DNA from: Dyadobacter linearis
Lineage (GTDB): Bacteria; Bacteroidota; Bacteroidia; Cytophagales; Spirosomataceae
Reading direction: 5' to 3'
DNA length: 64,000 nt
Assembly: GCF_907165045.1 (NCBI RefSeq)
Contig: NZ_CAJRAU010000013.1
Span: 1 to 64,000 of the forward strand
The position numbers were made by a program, and so were the translations under genes. Shown piece after piece: positions 16,138 through 25,602 of the stretch (position 1 is the first letter of the stretch; each line of letters begins with the position of its first letter). Below the pieces are notes generated by a model, which searched no databases, was not told the DNA's origin, and worked only from the letters and a program-made list of their open reading frames with translations.

Positions 16138-17439
16138 ATGGGTACAGAAAAGAGTTACGAGGAACTGGTCAGAGAAAACCAAGAGCTTACAATGCGTCTC
16201 GAGGAAGCCACGGATACCATTACCGCCATTCGGACGGGACAGGTAGACGCGCTCGTGGTGAACGACGGTGAGCAGGGACTACAACTGTATACCCTCAAAA
16301 CTGCCGATCAGACTTATAGGGTATTTATCGAGAAAATGAATGAAGGAGCTGTCACGCTCAATGAAGTTGGTGTTATCCTCTACTCCAATTCCATGTTCGC
16401 GACGATGGTCAACGAGCCGCTTTCGAAGGTAGTTGGTTCCTCTTTTGAGAATTTCTTGCCGGAAAGCGCCATGCAATTGTACCGGCAGCTATTTACAAAT
16501 GGCTGGAAAGAGGACACCAAAATGGAGCTTCCAATCCGCAGGAATGACAAGCTGGTACCCTGCCAGGTTTCGGTTACTATGTTGCAGCTAGACGAGGGTC
16601 CCTCGTTGAGTATCATTGTCACGGATCTTACTTTTCAGAAAAATGTTCAGTACCTGCTGAAAGAGAACAACAGGCGGCTGGAAGAAATCAACGGTGAACT
16701 GGAAGCGAGCAATTACGACCTGCAACAATTCGCCTCAGTTGCATCCCACGATTTGCAGGAGCCTTTGCGCAAGATCCTGATATTCTCGACGATGCTCAAA
16801 AACAACCATCAGATTGAGCTGCCTGAAGAAAGTCAAAAGCATCTGGAAAAGATCATAACTGCTTCTCAGCGGATGCGCACGATGATTGCAGATATCCTCG
16901 ATTATTCCAGGCTCTCTACGCATGCCGGTAATTTCGAGCTGATCAGTCTAAAAGATGTCGTCGAAGAGGTGCTGGAAGACTATGAAATACTTTTGAGTGA
17001 AAAGAAAGTACAGGTCAGAATCGACAATTTCCCGAAAATAGAGGCCAACCGACCGCAAATCAAGCAGGTATTCCAAAATCTGATCAGTAACTCTATTAAG
17101 TTTTCAAAAGAGGACGAGCCGCCGGTTATTGAAATCACCTGCGAAGCTGTAAATGAGCTGGAACGCGACAACGAACCCGACAAGGCAATATGTAAGATCG
17201 CGATTTCCGATAACGGGATCGGCTTCGACAAGCAGTATCAGGAAAGGATATTCTCCCTTTTCGAACGCTTGAATACCAAAGAAAAATATGAAGGATCGGG
17301 TATCGGGCTCGCGATTACAAAGAAGATATTGGACAAACATAACGGCTCTATTTCCGCAGAAAGTCGCGAGGGCCATGGTGCACGTTTCATCATCAGCTTA
17401 CCTATCCATCAGGAAAAACGTGGTTCAATGGAAGCTTAA
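16138..17439 (+). CDS. PAS-domain sensor histidine kinase of the Kai operon
   Basis: The 433-residue kinase starts at the ATG directly after the kaiB2 stop; the frame is open 21 bases upstream but into kaiB2. It has an N-terminal coiled coil (VRENQELTMRLEEATDTI), a PAS domain (about 65-165), a second coiled coil, HisKA with H204 in VASHDLQEPLRK, and HATPase with the N-box NLISNSIKF, SDNGIGFD and GSGIGLAI. There are no membrane segments, so it is cytosolic. Its position at the end of the operon suggests that it reads the state of KaiC/KaiB and passes phosphate to the response regulator at 13292. Confidence 0.92.
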   Translation: MGTEKSYEELVRENQELTMRLEEATDTITAIRTGQVDALVVNDGEQGLQLYTLKTADQTYRVFIEKMNEGAVTLNEVGVILYSNSMFATMVNEPLSKVVGSSFENFLPESAMQLYRQLFTNGWKEDTKMELPIRRNDKLVPCQVSVTMLQLDEGPSLSIIVTDLTFQKNVQYLLKENNRRLEEINGELEASNYDLQQFASVASHDLQEPLRKILIFSTMLKNNHQIELPEESQKHLEKIITASQRMRTMIADILDYSRLSTHAGNFELISLKDVVEEVLEDYEILLSEKKVQVRIDNFPKIEANRPQIKQVFQNLISNSIKFSKEDEPPVIEITCEAVNELERDNEPDKAICKIAISDNGIGFDKQYQERIFSLFERLNTKEKYEGSGIGLAITKKILDKHNGSISAESREGHGARFIISLPIHQEKRGSMEA

Positions 17440-17483
17440 TGAAATTGGTCACTAAATTTTTTTTGCCTAAATGTAATGCATAG

Positions 17484-17514
17484 TTGACATTAAGGAATGT
17501 TTGGATTACATTTG
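17484..17514 (+). promoter_or_regulatory. Bacteroidota-type promoter
   Basis: TTG at 17484-17486, 20 bases, then TACATTTG at 17507-17514, 26 bases before the start of the membrane-protein gene. It is a textbook match to TTG-N20-TAnnTTTG. Confidence 0.8.
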
Positions 17515-17540
17515 ATTATTCCTAATTTAAACTATGTGCT

Positions 17541-18026
17541 ATGAACAAATTATTCTTACTACCCACCGGCTTCAAGGCCAGTGGTTTGGCAATGATCTTT
17601 TTAGGTCTGCTTGGTTTGGCAGTTGCAAGCCAGGAAGGGTTGATTAATGTTTACAGGATTCTTGCTCCCGGCAATACCACCGCCGACGGCTCTTACCCCT
17701 ACCCGGCCAACTTCTGGCAGATCAATGCAATCTTCGAATACACTTCTATCGCATTGGTAGCTGTTGGTTTATTATTCTTTTTCATGTCGCGCGAGCGGGA
17801 CGAATTTTACTACAAGGTCCGGCTTGAATCTATTCAGTTTGCGATCCTGATGCAGCTTTGTGTCGGAGTTGTGATGTACTGCTTTTTCTATTTTTCCGGA
17901 AACTACCAAATGGAAAATACCTTTACCGCGATCCTATCTGTCAGTTTTGCAGGCTTTTGGATCGCCTATATTTCACGGTACTACTACATGATCCGATTAA
18001 GGTCCAACGAGGATTTAATTTTATAA
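17541..18026 (+). CDS. Four-helix membrane protein of unknown function
   Basis: This 161-residue protein has hydrophobic segments near residues 15-32, 70-90, 104-124 and 128-148. A loop rich in Pro, Tyr and Asn joins the first two. I do not recognise a family. The next gene, only 9 bases away, encodes a small HTH regulator. A pair of membrane protein and small Xre-type regulator is a recurrent bacterial arrangement (DUF2178-like pairs), and the regulator may control this gene. Confidence 0.65.
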   Translation: MNKLFLLPTGFKASGLAMIFLGLLGLAVASQEGLINVYRILAPGNTTADGSYPYPANFWQINAIFEYTSIALVAVGLLFFFMSRERDEFYYKVRLESIQFAILMQLCVGVVMYCFFYFSGNYQMENTFTAILSVSFAGFWIAYISRYYYMIRLRSNEDLIL

Positions 18027-18035
18027 TATTGAATT

Positions 18036-18236
18036 TTGAAAAATACGCTTCGCGTCGAGAGGGCAATCCTGCGGATAACACAGGCTGAACTGGCGGAAAA
18101 AGTGGGAGTATCGCGTCAAGCGATCAATTCGATTGAGACAAGTAAATATGTCCCGTCTACGATCCTGGCTATCAAGCTCGCCCAGGTTTTCAATAAGCCT
18201 GTTGAAGAAATTTTCACATTGGAGCCACAGGATTGA
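18036..18236 (+). CDS. Small Xre-family HTH regulator (YozG-like)
   Basis: This 66-residue protein is almost entirely one helix-turn-helix: RVERAILRITQAELAEKVGV, SRQAINSIETSKYVPS, LAIKLAQVFNKPVEEIFTLE. This matches small DNA-binding regulators of the YozG/Xre type. It starts at a TTG; the preceding bases give the family-typical first residues only from this codon. It forms a transcript with the membrane protein upstream. A stem (GAGCCACAGGA/TCCTGTGGCTC) spans the stop codon but has no T-run. Confidence 0.85.
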   Translation: MKNTLRVERAILRITQAELAEKVGVSRQAINSIETSKYVPSTILAIKLAQVFNKPVEEIFTLEPQD

Positions 18237-18273
18237 TTGTCTTTCCTGTGGCTCTAATAGGAGCTGGCTTTGT

Positions 18274-20808
18274 CTATTTCCCAGTCAAAACATATTCTTT
18301 ACCTGCTTCCGTAGGGAAGTCGAATATCAATTTCTCTGCTTTTGCTTTTTCTGAGCCCGTATGTAGTGATGCATAAAAGTCATTTGCATTTTCACCAGTA
18401 GCAGCTTTCATTTTCTTTCCGCTCAGTTTCAATGCATTCGGCACGCCGATCCGACAATTTCCACCCAGTTTTGAGCGAACAACCAGCTTTGTTATTTTAC
18501 CTTTTTCCCAGGTAATATCTGCTTCGAATCCACCACGCGCACGCAATCCTTTCACTTCGCCACTCGCCCAGTCGTCGGGAATTGCAGCGAGGATATTCAA
18601 AAATCCGTCGTGGCTTTGCAACAGCATTTCCGTTATGCCAGAAGTGCCACCAAAATTCCCATCGATCTGAAAAGGCGGGTGCGCATCCAGCAAATTCGGA
18701 TAGGTACCGCCTCCCTTCGCATAGTTGGTTCCTTCAACACCCGTCAGTTTTAGCTGTTCGCGAATAAGCTTGTATGCGTGGTTGCCGTCCAGCAGCCTCG
18801 CCCAGGTATTGATTTTCCAACCTTTACTCCAACCGGTACCACCGTCGCCGCGCAACTCCATCGTTTTTCGGGCAGCCTGGGCATATTTTGGGGTATATAT
18901 CGGCGAAATTTGACGGCCGGGAAACAGTCCGAACAAATGCGAAATGTGCCGATGCTCAGGTTCTGCCTCTTCCCAATCCTTGTACCATTCCTGCAAATTC
19001 CCCTTTTTACCAATCTGCAATGGAAAAAGCTTACTGCGTTTTTCAATCAGCAGTTTCCTGAATTCGGCATCGGTGCCGGTTCTTTCAGAAGCCTCGATCA
19101 GATTGGTGAACAGGTCCCAGATAATGGACATATCCATTGTAGTAGCGACTGAAACCGAACCTTTAAATCCTTTTTCATCAATAAAAATATTCTCTGGCGT
19201 CGTTGCAGGCGAAGTGACGAGCTTACCGTTTTTATCCTCAATAAGCCAGTCCAAACAAAAAAGCGCAGCCGATTTCATCAGTGGATAGGCGGTTTTGGCC
19301 AAAAATTCCTTGTCACCCGTAAACTGGTAATGCTCCCACAAATGCTGGCAAAGCCACGCGCCGCCCATCGGCCAGTTAGCCCACGACGGGCTGCCGCTCA
19401 CCGGATTGGTAGTTGCCCAGATATCTGAATTATGATGCAACACCCAGCCTTTTGCACGATAAAAATTCTTCGCAGCCTCGGTGCCCGTTACTTCCAGCTG
19501 GCTGATGAAGTCAAGTAACGGCGCGTGCAGCTCGGATAAGTTGGCACTTTCGACCATCCAGTAGTTCATCTGGGTATTGATATTTGTCGTAAAATTGCTG
19601 CTCCACGGCGGGCGGACCTGGTGGTTCCATATTCCCTGCAAATTGGCCGGGATACCGCCCGGGCGCGAACTGGAAATCAGCAAATATCTCCCAAACTGAA
19701 AATAAAGCGCCTCCAATGCAGGATCTTTTGCACCTTCTGTATAATCTTTCAGGCGCTCATCCATCGGCTTGTCGGCTGCCGGGTTTCCATTCAGGTTCAA
19801 ACTAACGCGGTTGAAAAGCTTCTGGTAATCAGTAATATGAGCTGATTTTAAAACGTCGTAATTTTTTGCGTTAGCAGACTGCAAATACTTTTCAACAAGC
19901 GCAACCTCATTTTTTCCTTCCTTATCCGGGCATTTATCAAATCCATTAAAACTCGTTGCCGCTGATAGTAGCAGCACTACCTCGCTCGCATTGCGAACGT
20001 GAACGCCCGCAGTATCGGTGGACACTTCCCCGTCGGATTCTTTCACTCTTACCCGCAACTCAAAACGCATTCCCTTGCATTTCGAAGGATCGTTGTAAGT
20101 CACAGGTATTTCCATCGTCTGCATATAGTTCGGGTCCGTGTGCGCGGGCGCCTGGCCTTTCATCGCGAGCTCGTCTTTGGCTATTACTACATTGTTGTAA
20201 ACGAGCGGACTAATTGTAGATGCAGTAAAATTGAGCGCGCCTTTCTTACTGGTTTTGAGCTTCACAACCATGACCTGATCGGCTGCCGAAATGAATATCT
20301 CCCGACTGTAATCCACGCCGTCAACCGTGAAAGTCGTAGTTGAAAGTGCATTCGAAATATCAAGTTCTCGCCGGTAGGCTGTGGGCGTTCCGGTCAGTTC
20401 CTGCCTGATCATCAGGTCGCCCAGCGGCTCATAGGATTCTGTGAAAAGTCCCTGGATCTTCTTGGTAAGTTCCTCGGCAAGCTTGTAATCCTCATTTTCG
20501 AGCGCCTTCCTTACCTGCGGCAGGTATTGGTATGCGTGCGGATTAGGATTGTTGTTTACCGGCCCGCCCGACCACAATGTCTCCTCATTTAGCTGGATCA
20601 GCTCTTCGTTCACCCGGCCAAATACCATCGCGCCGATCCGCCCGTTTCCGATCGGTAGCGCTTCGTTCCAATTGCGCGCGGGCTGTTTGTACCAGAGCTT
20701 CAAATCTTGCTGCGCGCTGGCTTGACTTATATTGGCAAATGCAAAAAAGGCCACAATACCGACGATTAGAGGCACTTTGCATTTATTGAAAGGAAACAGT
20801 CTGATCAT
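18274..20808 (-). CDS. GH95 alpha-L-fucosidase, secreted
   Basis: The 844-residue glycoside hydrolase family 95 enzyme cleaves alpha-1,2-linked fucose (some members cleave L-galactose) with inversion. Start ATG 20808 gives a signal peptide (VGIVAFFAFANISQASA, cut before Q) and clears the neighbouring gene. The N-terminal block LWYKQPARNWNEALPIGNGR and WSGGP open the beta-domain. The (alpha/alpha)6 barrel carries NINTQMNYWM with the two catalytic asparagines, the acid glutamate in PATTPENIF and the aspartate in IDGNFGGTSG. It is probably periplasmic. No susC/susD pair is adjacent, so it is not in a classical polysaccharide locus here. Confidence 0.93.
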   Translation of the reverse strand: MIRLFPFNKCKVPLIVGIVAFFAFANISQASAQQDLKLWYKQPARNWNEALPIGNGRIGAMVFGRVNEELIQLNEETLWSGGPVNNNPNPHAYQYLPQVRKALENEDYKLAEELTKKIQGLFTESYEPLGDLMIRQELTGTPTAYRRELDISNALSTTTFTVDGVDYSREIFISAADQVMVVKLKTSKKGALNFTASTISPLVYNNVVIAKDELAMKGQAPAHTDPNYMQTMEIPVTYNDPSKCKGMRFELRVRVKESDGEVSTDTAGVHVRNASEVVLLLSAATSFNGFDKCPDKEGKNEVALVEKYLQSANAKNYDVLKSAHITDYQKLFNRVSLNLNGNPAADKPMDERLKDYTEGAKDPALEALYFQFGRYLLISSSRPGGIPANLQGIWNHQVRPPWSSNFTTNINTQMNYWMVESANLSELHAPLLDFISQLEVTGTEAAKNFYRAKGWVLHHNSDIWATTNPVSGSPSWANWPMGGAWLCQHLWEHYQFTGDKEFLAKTAYPLMKSAALFCLDWLIEDKNGKLVTSPATTPENIFIDEKGFKGSVSVATTMDMSIIWDLFTNLIEASERTGTDAEFRKLLIEKRSKLFPLQIGKKGNLQEWYKDWEEAEPEHRHISHLFGLFPGRQISPIYTPKYAQAARKTMELRGDGGTGWSKGWKINTWARLLDGNHAYKLIREQLKLTGVEGTNYAKGGGTYPNLLDAHPPFQIDGNFGGTSGITEMLLQSHDGFLNILAAIPDDWASGEVKGLRARGGFEADITWEKGKITKLVVRSKLGGNCRIGVPNALKLSGKKMKAATGENANDFYASLHTGSEKAKAEKLIFDFPTEAGKEYVLTGK

Positions 20809-20845
20809 ATTCTGGTTATTGTTAAAATGAAATAGTAAGCTTTTG

Positions 20846-23125
20846 TTAAAACTGCTGGTAGGTTTTTCCCGCATTGGCGCCTCTCAGATACTGACTTGTA
20901 ATCGAACCTGTTGCATTCAGTAACTCCACTGGTGTGCCTTCAAATACCACTTTTCCACCTTTCGTCCCACCGTCTGGTCCCATATCTATGATCCAGTCCG
21001 CATTTTTGATCACGTCCAGATTATGTTCGATCACGATCATCGTATTACCCGAGTCTACCAGCCGGTTCATAATAGATAGCAGATGCGAGATATCCGACAT
21101 GTGCAAACCGGTAGTCGGTTCGTCCAGCACGTACACGCCGCTTTTTTTATGCAGCTCACTGGCCAGCTTGATCCGCTGGCACTCGCCGCCCGATAAAGTA
21201 CTTAGTGGTTGTCCCAAAGTAAGATAATCCAGCCCGACGTCGCTCATCGCCTGCAATTTATTTCGGATATCTTTTTGTTTGAAATAATCAAGTGACTGCA
21301 AAACAGTAAGTTCCAAAACATCTGAGATAGACTTCCCGTCGAGCTTATAAGCCAGTACTTCTTCCTTGAATCGCTTTCCTTCACAAACTTCACAAGGTGT
21401 TTTGATACCATCCAGAAATGCGAGATCGGTGTAAATGACGCCGAGTCCCTGGCAATTTTCACACGCGCCCTGTGAGTTGAAGCTGAAAAGCGACGCGCTA
21501 ACCCCGTTTTCTTTGGCAAACGCTTTGCGCACATCATCCATTACCCCTGTATAAGTAGCCGGGTTAGAACGCGTGGAAGTACCCACAGCCGACTGGTCGA
21601 TAACGACCGCTTTGGGATGTTGTTTAAGAAAAACGTGGTTGATCAGCGAGCTTTTTCCCGAGCCTGCCACGCCGGTTACGACTGTAAGAACGCCCTCCGG
21701 AATATCCACACTCACATTGTGCAGGTTATTCACATTCGCTTTAAGTACCGATAATTTACCAGAAGCTTTCCTGGAATTTTCCTTGATCGGCAGTGACTGT
21801 TTGATATGCCGGCCTGTGAGGGTATCCGCATGGATCAGTTCGTCGAAAGTACCTTCAAAAACGATATTGCCACCATTACTACCCGCATGCGGGCCCACGT
21901 CGACAATATGATCGGCGACTTTGATCACGTCAGGATCGTGCTCCACCACGATAACCGTATTGCCTTTATCCCTGAGCTTACCCAGCAGCTCGTTCAGCCT
22001 GTGCACGTCGCGCGGGTGCAGCCCCACACTGGGCTCGTCGAATATGTACATCACGTCTATCAGACTGCTGCTCAAATGCTTGACCATTTTCACCCGCTGC
22101 GATTCACCGCCCGACAAGGTGCTCGTTTCGCGGTCGAGGCTCAGGTAGTCGAGGCCAATATCCACCAGGTGCTGCAACCTTTCGGACAACGTAGCCGCCA
22201 TCGAGGCCGCAACCGGTTCTTTAATATCATTAATGATCGCAAGCAATTCGGAAACTTCCAGTGCCGACATTTCAGCAATATTCTTCCCTTTGATCTTGCA
22301 GCTCAGCGCAGCCTGGCTTAGCCGCGCCCCCTTGCAAGCCGGGCAGGGTTTCAATGCAATGTAAGGTGCTACCGCTTTCTGGGTGCGCTCGCTGAGGGTT
22401 TTGATATCCCTTTTAATGTAAGACCTTTCAAATTTCTCAATAATACCCAGGTAACTCGCATTCATCGTGCCGCCGCCGACCTGCATCTTGAACTTCATAT
22501 TTTTACCATAAAGCAGCAAATCCATCTCCTCTTCGGTAAAGTCCGACAGCTTTTTATCATTATCAAAAAAACCAGAACTCGCGTAGCTGCTTTTCTCCCA
22601 GGTAGCAAAAACCGGAACCTGTACAGCGCCTTCGTTCAGTGACTTATCCATATCAAGAAAAGTATCGGCCAAAACCCCCATTTTCCGCCCCAATCCATTG
22701 CATTCTATGCACATACCCTGCGGATCGTTGAAGGAAAATGCATTTGAACCGCCAATATGCGGCTCACCTATTCTTGAAAATAAAAGACGGAGCACGGGAG
22801 AAATGTCCGTGATCGTGCCCATGGTGGAATGCGAATTGCCTCCCAGCCTTCTTTGGTCGACTACGATCGCCATACTCAGATTTTCAATGGCGTCGGCATT
22901 TGGCTGGGCATATTTGGGGAGAAAATTCCGGATAAACATACTGAAATTCTCGTTGAGCTGCCGCTGGGCCTCGGTCGCGATGGTATCGAAAACGATGGAA
23001 GATTTGCCGGAACCCGATACCCCTGTGAAGATGGTGATCTTGCGCTTGGGAATCCTTAGTGATACGTTTTTGAGGTTATTCTCACGCGCGCCACGAATTT
23101 CGATGTACTCCTGAAATCTGTCCAT
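20846..23125 (-). CDS. Short UvrA-like ABC ATPase
   Basis: This 759-residue protein has two ABC modules: Walker A GVSGSGKSS near residue 35 and GVAGSGKSS near 490, with signatures LSGGESQRVK and LSGGECQRIK. Zinc-binding cysteine pairs of UvrA are present (CIECNGLG, CPACKG, CENCQGLG, CEVCEGK). At about 760 residues it is much shorter than UvrA (about 940) and lacks room for the UvrB-binding and insertion regions. It belongs with the UvrA2/DrrC-type proteins linked to drug or DNA-damage tolerance. It lies upstream of the fucosidase on the same strand, with a 37-base gap and no evident functional link. Confidence 0.85.
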   Translation of the reverse strand: MDRFQEYIEIRGARENNLKNVSLRIPKRKITIFTGVSGSGKSSIVFDTIATEAQRQLNENFSMFIRNFLPKYAQPNADAIENLSMAIVVDQRRLGGNSHSTMGTITDISPVLRLLFSRIGEPHIGGSNAFSFNDPQGMCIECNGLGRKMGVLADTFLDMDKSLNEGAVQVPVFATWEKSSYASSGFFDNDKKLSDFTEEEMDLLLYGKNMKFKMQVGGGTMNASYLGIIEKFERSYIKRDIKTLSERTQKAVAPYIALKPCPACKGARLSQAALSCKIKGKNIAEMSALEVSELLAIINDIKEPVAASMAATLSERLQHLVDIGLDYLSLDRETSTLSGGESQRVKMVKHLSSSLIDVMYIFDEPSVGLHPRDVHRLNELLGKLRDKGNTVIVVEHDPDVIKVADHIVDVGPHAGSNGGNIVFEGTFDELIHADTLTGRHIKQSLPIKENSRKASGKLSVLKANVNNLHNVSVDIPEGVLTVVTGVAGSGKSSLINHVFLKQHPKAVVIDQSAVGTSTRSNPATYTGVMDDVRKAFAKENGVSASLFSFNSQGACENCQGLGVIYTDLAFLDGIKTPCEVCEGKRFKEEVLAYKLDGKSISDVLELTVLQSLDYFKQKDIRNKLQAMSDVGLDYLTLGQPLSTLSGGECQRIKLASELHKKSGVYVLDEPTTGLHMSDISHLLSIMNRLVDSGNTMIVIEHNLDVIKNADWIIDMGPDGGTKGGKVVFEGTPVELLNATGSITSQYLRGANAGKTYQQF

Positions 23126-23330
23126 TTAAATGACTGGTTGGTGGTCGATAAATACTTGCAGACTGAAAAGGAAAGCCGGTGCCAAACTTCCTGAAAAATT
23201 TTCAAAATGATAGTTATCGGCTCAAATAGTGGGAAAATAAAAATTAAAAAAACTGATAAAAGCTGGAATCCGTAGCCCGGAAATTGCTGTTGCCTTAAAA
23301 ACGTTAGTAAAAAATTCGTTCAACACATCT

Positions 23331-24416
23331 ATGAAATTAAGATTTTCCCAGCCAATCTGGTCACTACTGAGTCCGCTCATCGCGTGGGTTCTTTACTACC
23401 TGAATAAAGTTCTCCAAATCGGCGGCGCATACAATTTCCTCCTCGCCGCCGCACTGATCTCGGTTGTTCTGGCCGCTGTACATCACGCCGAAGTAATCGC
23501 CCACCGGGTGGGCGAGCCGGCCGGGACATTGGTACTCGCCGTCGCAATCACCATTATAGAAGTCGCATTGATCGTTTCCCTGATGCTCTCAGGCGGAGCG
23601 GAAACTGCTGCGCTGGCACGCGACACTGTTTTTGCGGCTATCATGATCATTCTAACGGGAATCATCGGTTTGTGCCTGCTCGTGGGCGGCGTCAAATATC
23701 AGGAACAGAAGTTCGGCAGGTTCGGCGTAAGTGCTGCATTGGTCACCCTTACTGCCATTTCAATCCTTACACTGGTATTGCCCAACTACACCACCAGCGT
23801 ACCTGGACCGCTTTACAATACCAGTCAGCTCATATTTGTGGCAGTGATTTCACTCGTTCTTTACGGCACATTTGTGATGGTGCAAACAATCACGCACCGC
23901 GCCTATTTCCTTCCCGAGGACAGTATTCCTACGAACGAACTGGGCGTAGAGCCGCCTGCCAATAAGGATGCGATTTTGAGTACGCTACTATTGCTCGTTT
24001 GCCTGGTGGCGGTAGTGTTACTTGCAAAAATGCTGGCCCCTGCCATTGAGAAGGGAGTAATCGATCTTGGTGCGCCGGAGTCACTTGTAGGTGTGATCGT
24101 GGCAGCTGTGATCCTATTGCCGGAAGGAACCGCGGCGGTTCGCGCTGCGCGGAAGAATAAGTTGCAGATCAGTCTAAATCTTGCATTGGGCTCTGCATTG
24201 GCCAGCATCGGTCTCACGATTCCGGTAGTAGCCATGGTTTCGATTTTTACGGGACTAAATATCACCCTCGGCATCGACACGAAATCGACATTGCTCCTGA
24301 TCTTATCGCTTTTCACGGTGGTATTATCTTTTGGAACCGGCCGGACGACCATTATGCAGGGCGTTGTTTTGCTCGTACTGTTCGCCGTGTATCTGTTTAC
24401 CACGATTGTTCCATAG
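23331..24416 (+). CDS. CaCA-family cation/proton antiporter (ChaA-like)
   Basis: This 361-residue membrane protein has about eleven hydrophobic segments in two inverted halves. Each half carries the alpha-repeat glutamate of the Ca2+:cation antiporter family: HHAEVIAHRVGEP in the first, and VAAVILLPEGTAAVRAARK in the second with its acidic residue. An acidic loop (FLPEDSIPTNELGVEPP) lies between. It is expected to export Ca2+ or Na+ against protons at the inner membrane. Length and motifs fit ChaA. It is monocistronic and divergent from the UvrA-like gene. Confidence 0.88.
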   Translation: MKLRFSQPIWSLLSPLIAWVLYYLNKVLQIGGAYNFLLAAALISVVLAAVHHAEVIAHRVGEPAGTLVLAVAITIIEVALIVSLMLSGGAETAALARDTVFAAIMIILTGIIGLCLLVGGVKYQEQKFGRFGVSAALVTLTAISILTLVLPNYTTSVPGPLYNTSQLIFVAVISLVLYGTFVMVQTITHRAYFLPEDSIPTNELGVEPPANKDAILSTLLLLVCLVAVVLLAKMLAPAIEKGVIDLGAPESLVGVIVAAVILLPEGTAAVRAARKNKLQISLNLALGSALASIGLTIPVVAMVSIFTGLNITLGIDTKSTLLLILSLFTVVLSFGTGRTTIMQGVVLLVLFAVYLFTTIVP

Positions 24417-24528
24417 CAGCAAATTTTCGTTAAGCAGCTACTTTACAGCCATTTACAAATTAAAATAGATTCACAAATTGAGCTTTCTCGGGAAAAGCAT
24501 TTTTAATTTTGAAATTCATTTTTATACC

Positions 24529-24540
24529 TGTAAATTTACA
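24529..24540. promoter_or_regulatory. Perfect 12-base palindrome TGTAAATTTACA
   Basis: The palindrome lies 22 bases before the DUF932-like gene, and CTGTAAA recurs at 24542. It is an operator candidate in a 146-base AT-rich gap. Confidence 0.4.
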
Positions 24541-24562
24541 ACTGTAAAAATAAAAGTAGAAA

Positions 24563-25540
24563 ATGACTTACATCAGCGCACAGCCTCTCTTCTCAGATCA
24601 ATGGGATGATATATGTTACCCGGTCAATCCGGTGTGGCTTTCAGACCTGTTGCCTGAATATGATATTATGGCTACTGATCGACAGCAGCTGGTTGTAGGT
24701 GAGCCGGTGGGTGGTCGGAAAACGATATTCGGCATTCAGAGCGCCGACTATACGATCGTTCCCAATATTCTGATCCGCGAAGTGGTCGACAAGCTTTTTG
24801 GTAACAGGTATAGTGTCGAAATCAAGCATACGAAAACGGGTGAGTTCAGTATCAATATCATTCTGCCCGGCGAACTTTCAATAGGAAAGGAAAAATTGCA
24901 AAGGAGTCTGATTTTGACAAACAGCTATAATGGTAAAACCCCGTTCAGCGTGCAGGGACAGACTTTTACGGCGATGTTCAATCAGGATCTGACACCGGCA
25001 AGCAGCTTATACAGAGACATTTGCAAAAATGGACTGATGGGCTGGGCCGATTCTTTTGGCGAGCTGCCCGCCTACCAGGACTGGCTTTTGAAACCCCACA
25101 CAAAGGATAAGAAGAAGCCTGCGAATGCAAAGAATGCACAGCCGAAAGACGCGCAAAAGAATCAGGAAGTCCGGAAAATGCATCATGCCAAGCAAACGCC
25201 CGAGCTTTTTCAGAAGCAGTTGTACGATTTGCTGTCGAAACAGATCAGGCCGGAAACGACTTTAACAGCAACCATTTACGAACATTTTCAACAAAAAACC
25301 GTAGGCAGAACGGATGAGAATTTGTTCAAAAAATTGCCGATACCCGTGCAGCTGGCCAAGCAGGCGCATGAAAGGTTGAGGCTTGAAGAACGGATGTTGG
25401 GCACGGATACTTCCTACTGGCTCATCTATAATGCAGTGAATTACGCATTGTTCAACGCCCGCAGCAGCCTGACGCTGAATGACCGTTACAAGCTGGACGA
25501 GAAGGTTTTTCATCAGCTGGCTACCAGCTATTTTGCTTAA
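24563..25540 (+). CDS. DUF932-like protein (phage/plasmid-type)
   Basis: This 325-residue protein resembles the DUF932 family known from phages and plasmids. An N-terminal RQQLVVGEPVG/IFGIQSADYTIVPN block corresponds to the family's 'vvGdrY-x-pvpN' motif. A central ILTNSYNGKTPF stretch follows, and the C-terminal YNAVNYALFNARSSLTLNDR and LDEKVFHQL end fits as well. A Lys/Ala-rich linker lies near 185-210. No function is established for the family. It heads a same-strand cluster with an unknown 113-residue protein, an Rnk-like protein, a tiny membrane peptide and DedA, which is unusual company for DUF932. Confidence 0.55.
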   Translation: MTYISAQPLFSDQWDDICYPVNPVWLSDLLPEYDIMATDRQQLVVGEPVGGRKTIFGIQSADYTIVPNILIREVVDKLFGNRYSVEIKHTKTGEFSINIILPGELSIGKEKLQRSLILTNSYNGKTPFSVQGQTFTAMFNQDLTPASSLYRDICKNGLMGWADSFGELPAYQDWLLKPHTKDKKKPANAKNAQPKDAQKNQEVRKMHHAKQTPELFQKQLYDLLSKQIRPETTLTATIYEHFQQKTVGRTDENLFKKLPIPVQLAKQAHERLRLEERMLGTDTSYWLIYNAVNYALFNARSSLTLNDRYKLDEKVFHQLATSYFA

Positions 25541-25602
25541 AATCAAAATATTAGTTAGTTAAAAGACACAGACTAGATTCATCAACATAAATCTGATTTC
25601 CG

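Noticed and set aside
20809..20874. Longer N-terminus for the GH95 enzyme
   Set aside because: It would overlap the UvrA-like gene by 29 bases and push the signal peptide 22 residues inside; the ATG at 20808 is better.
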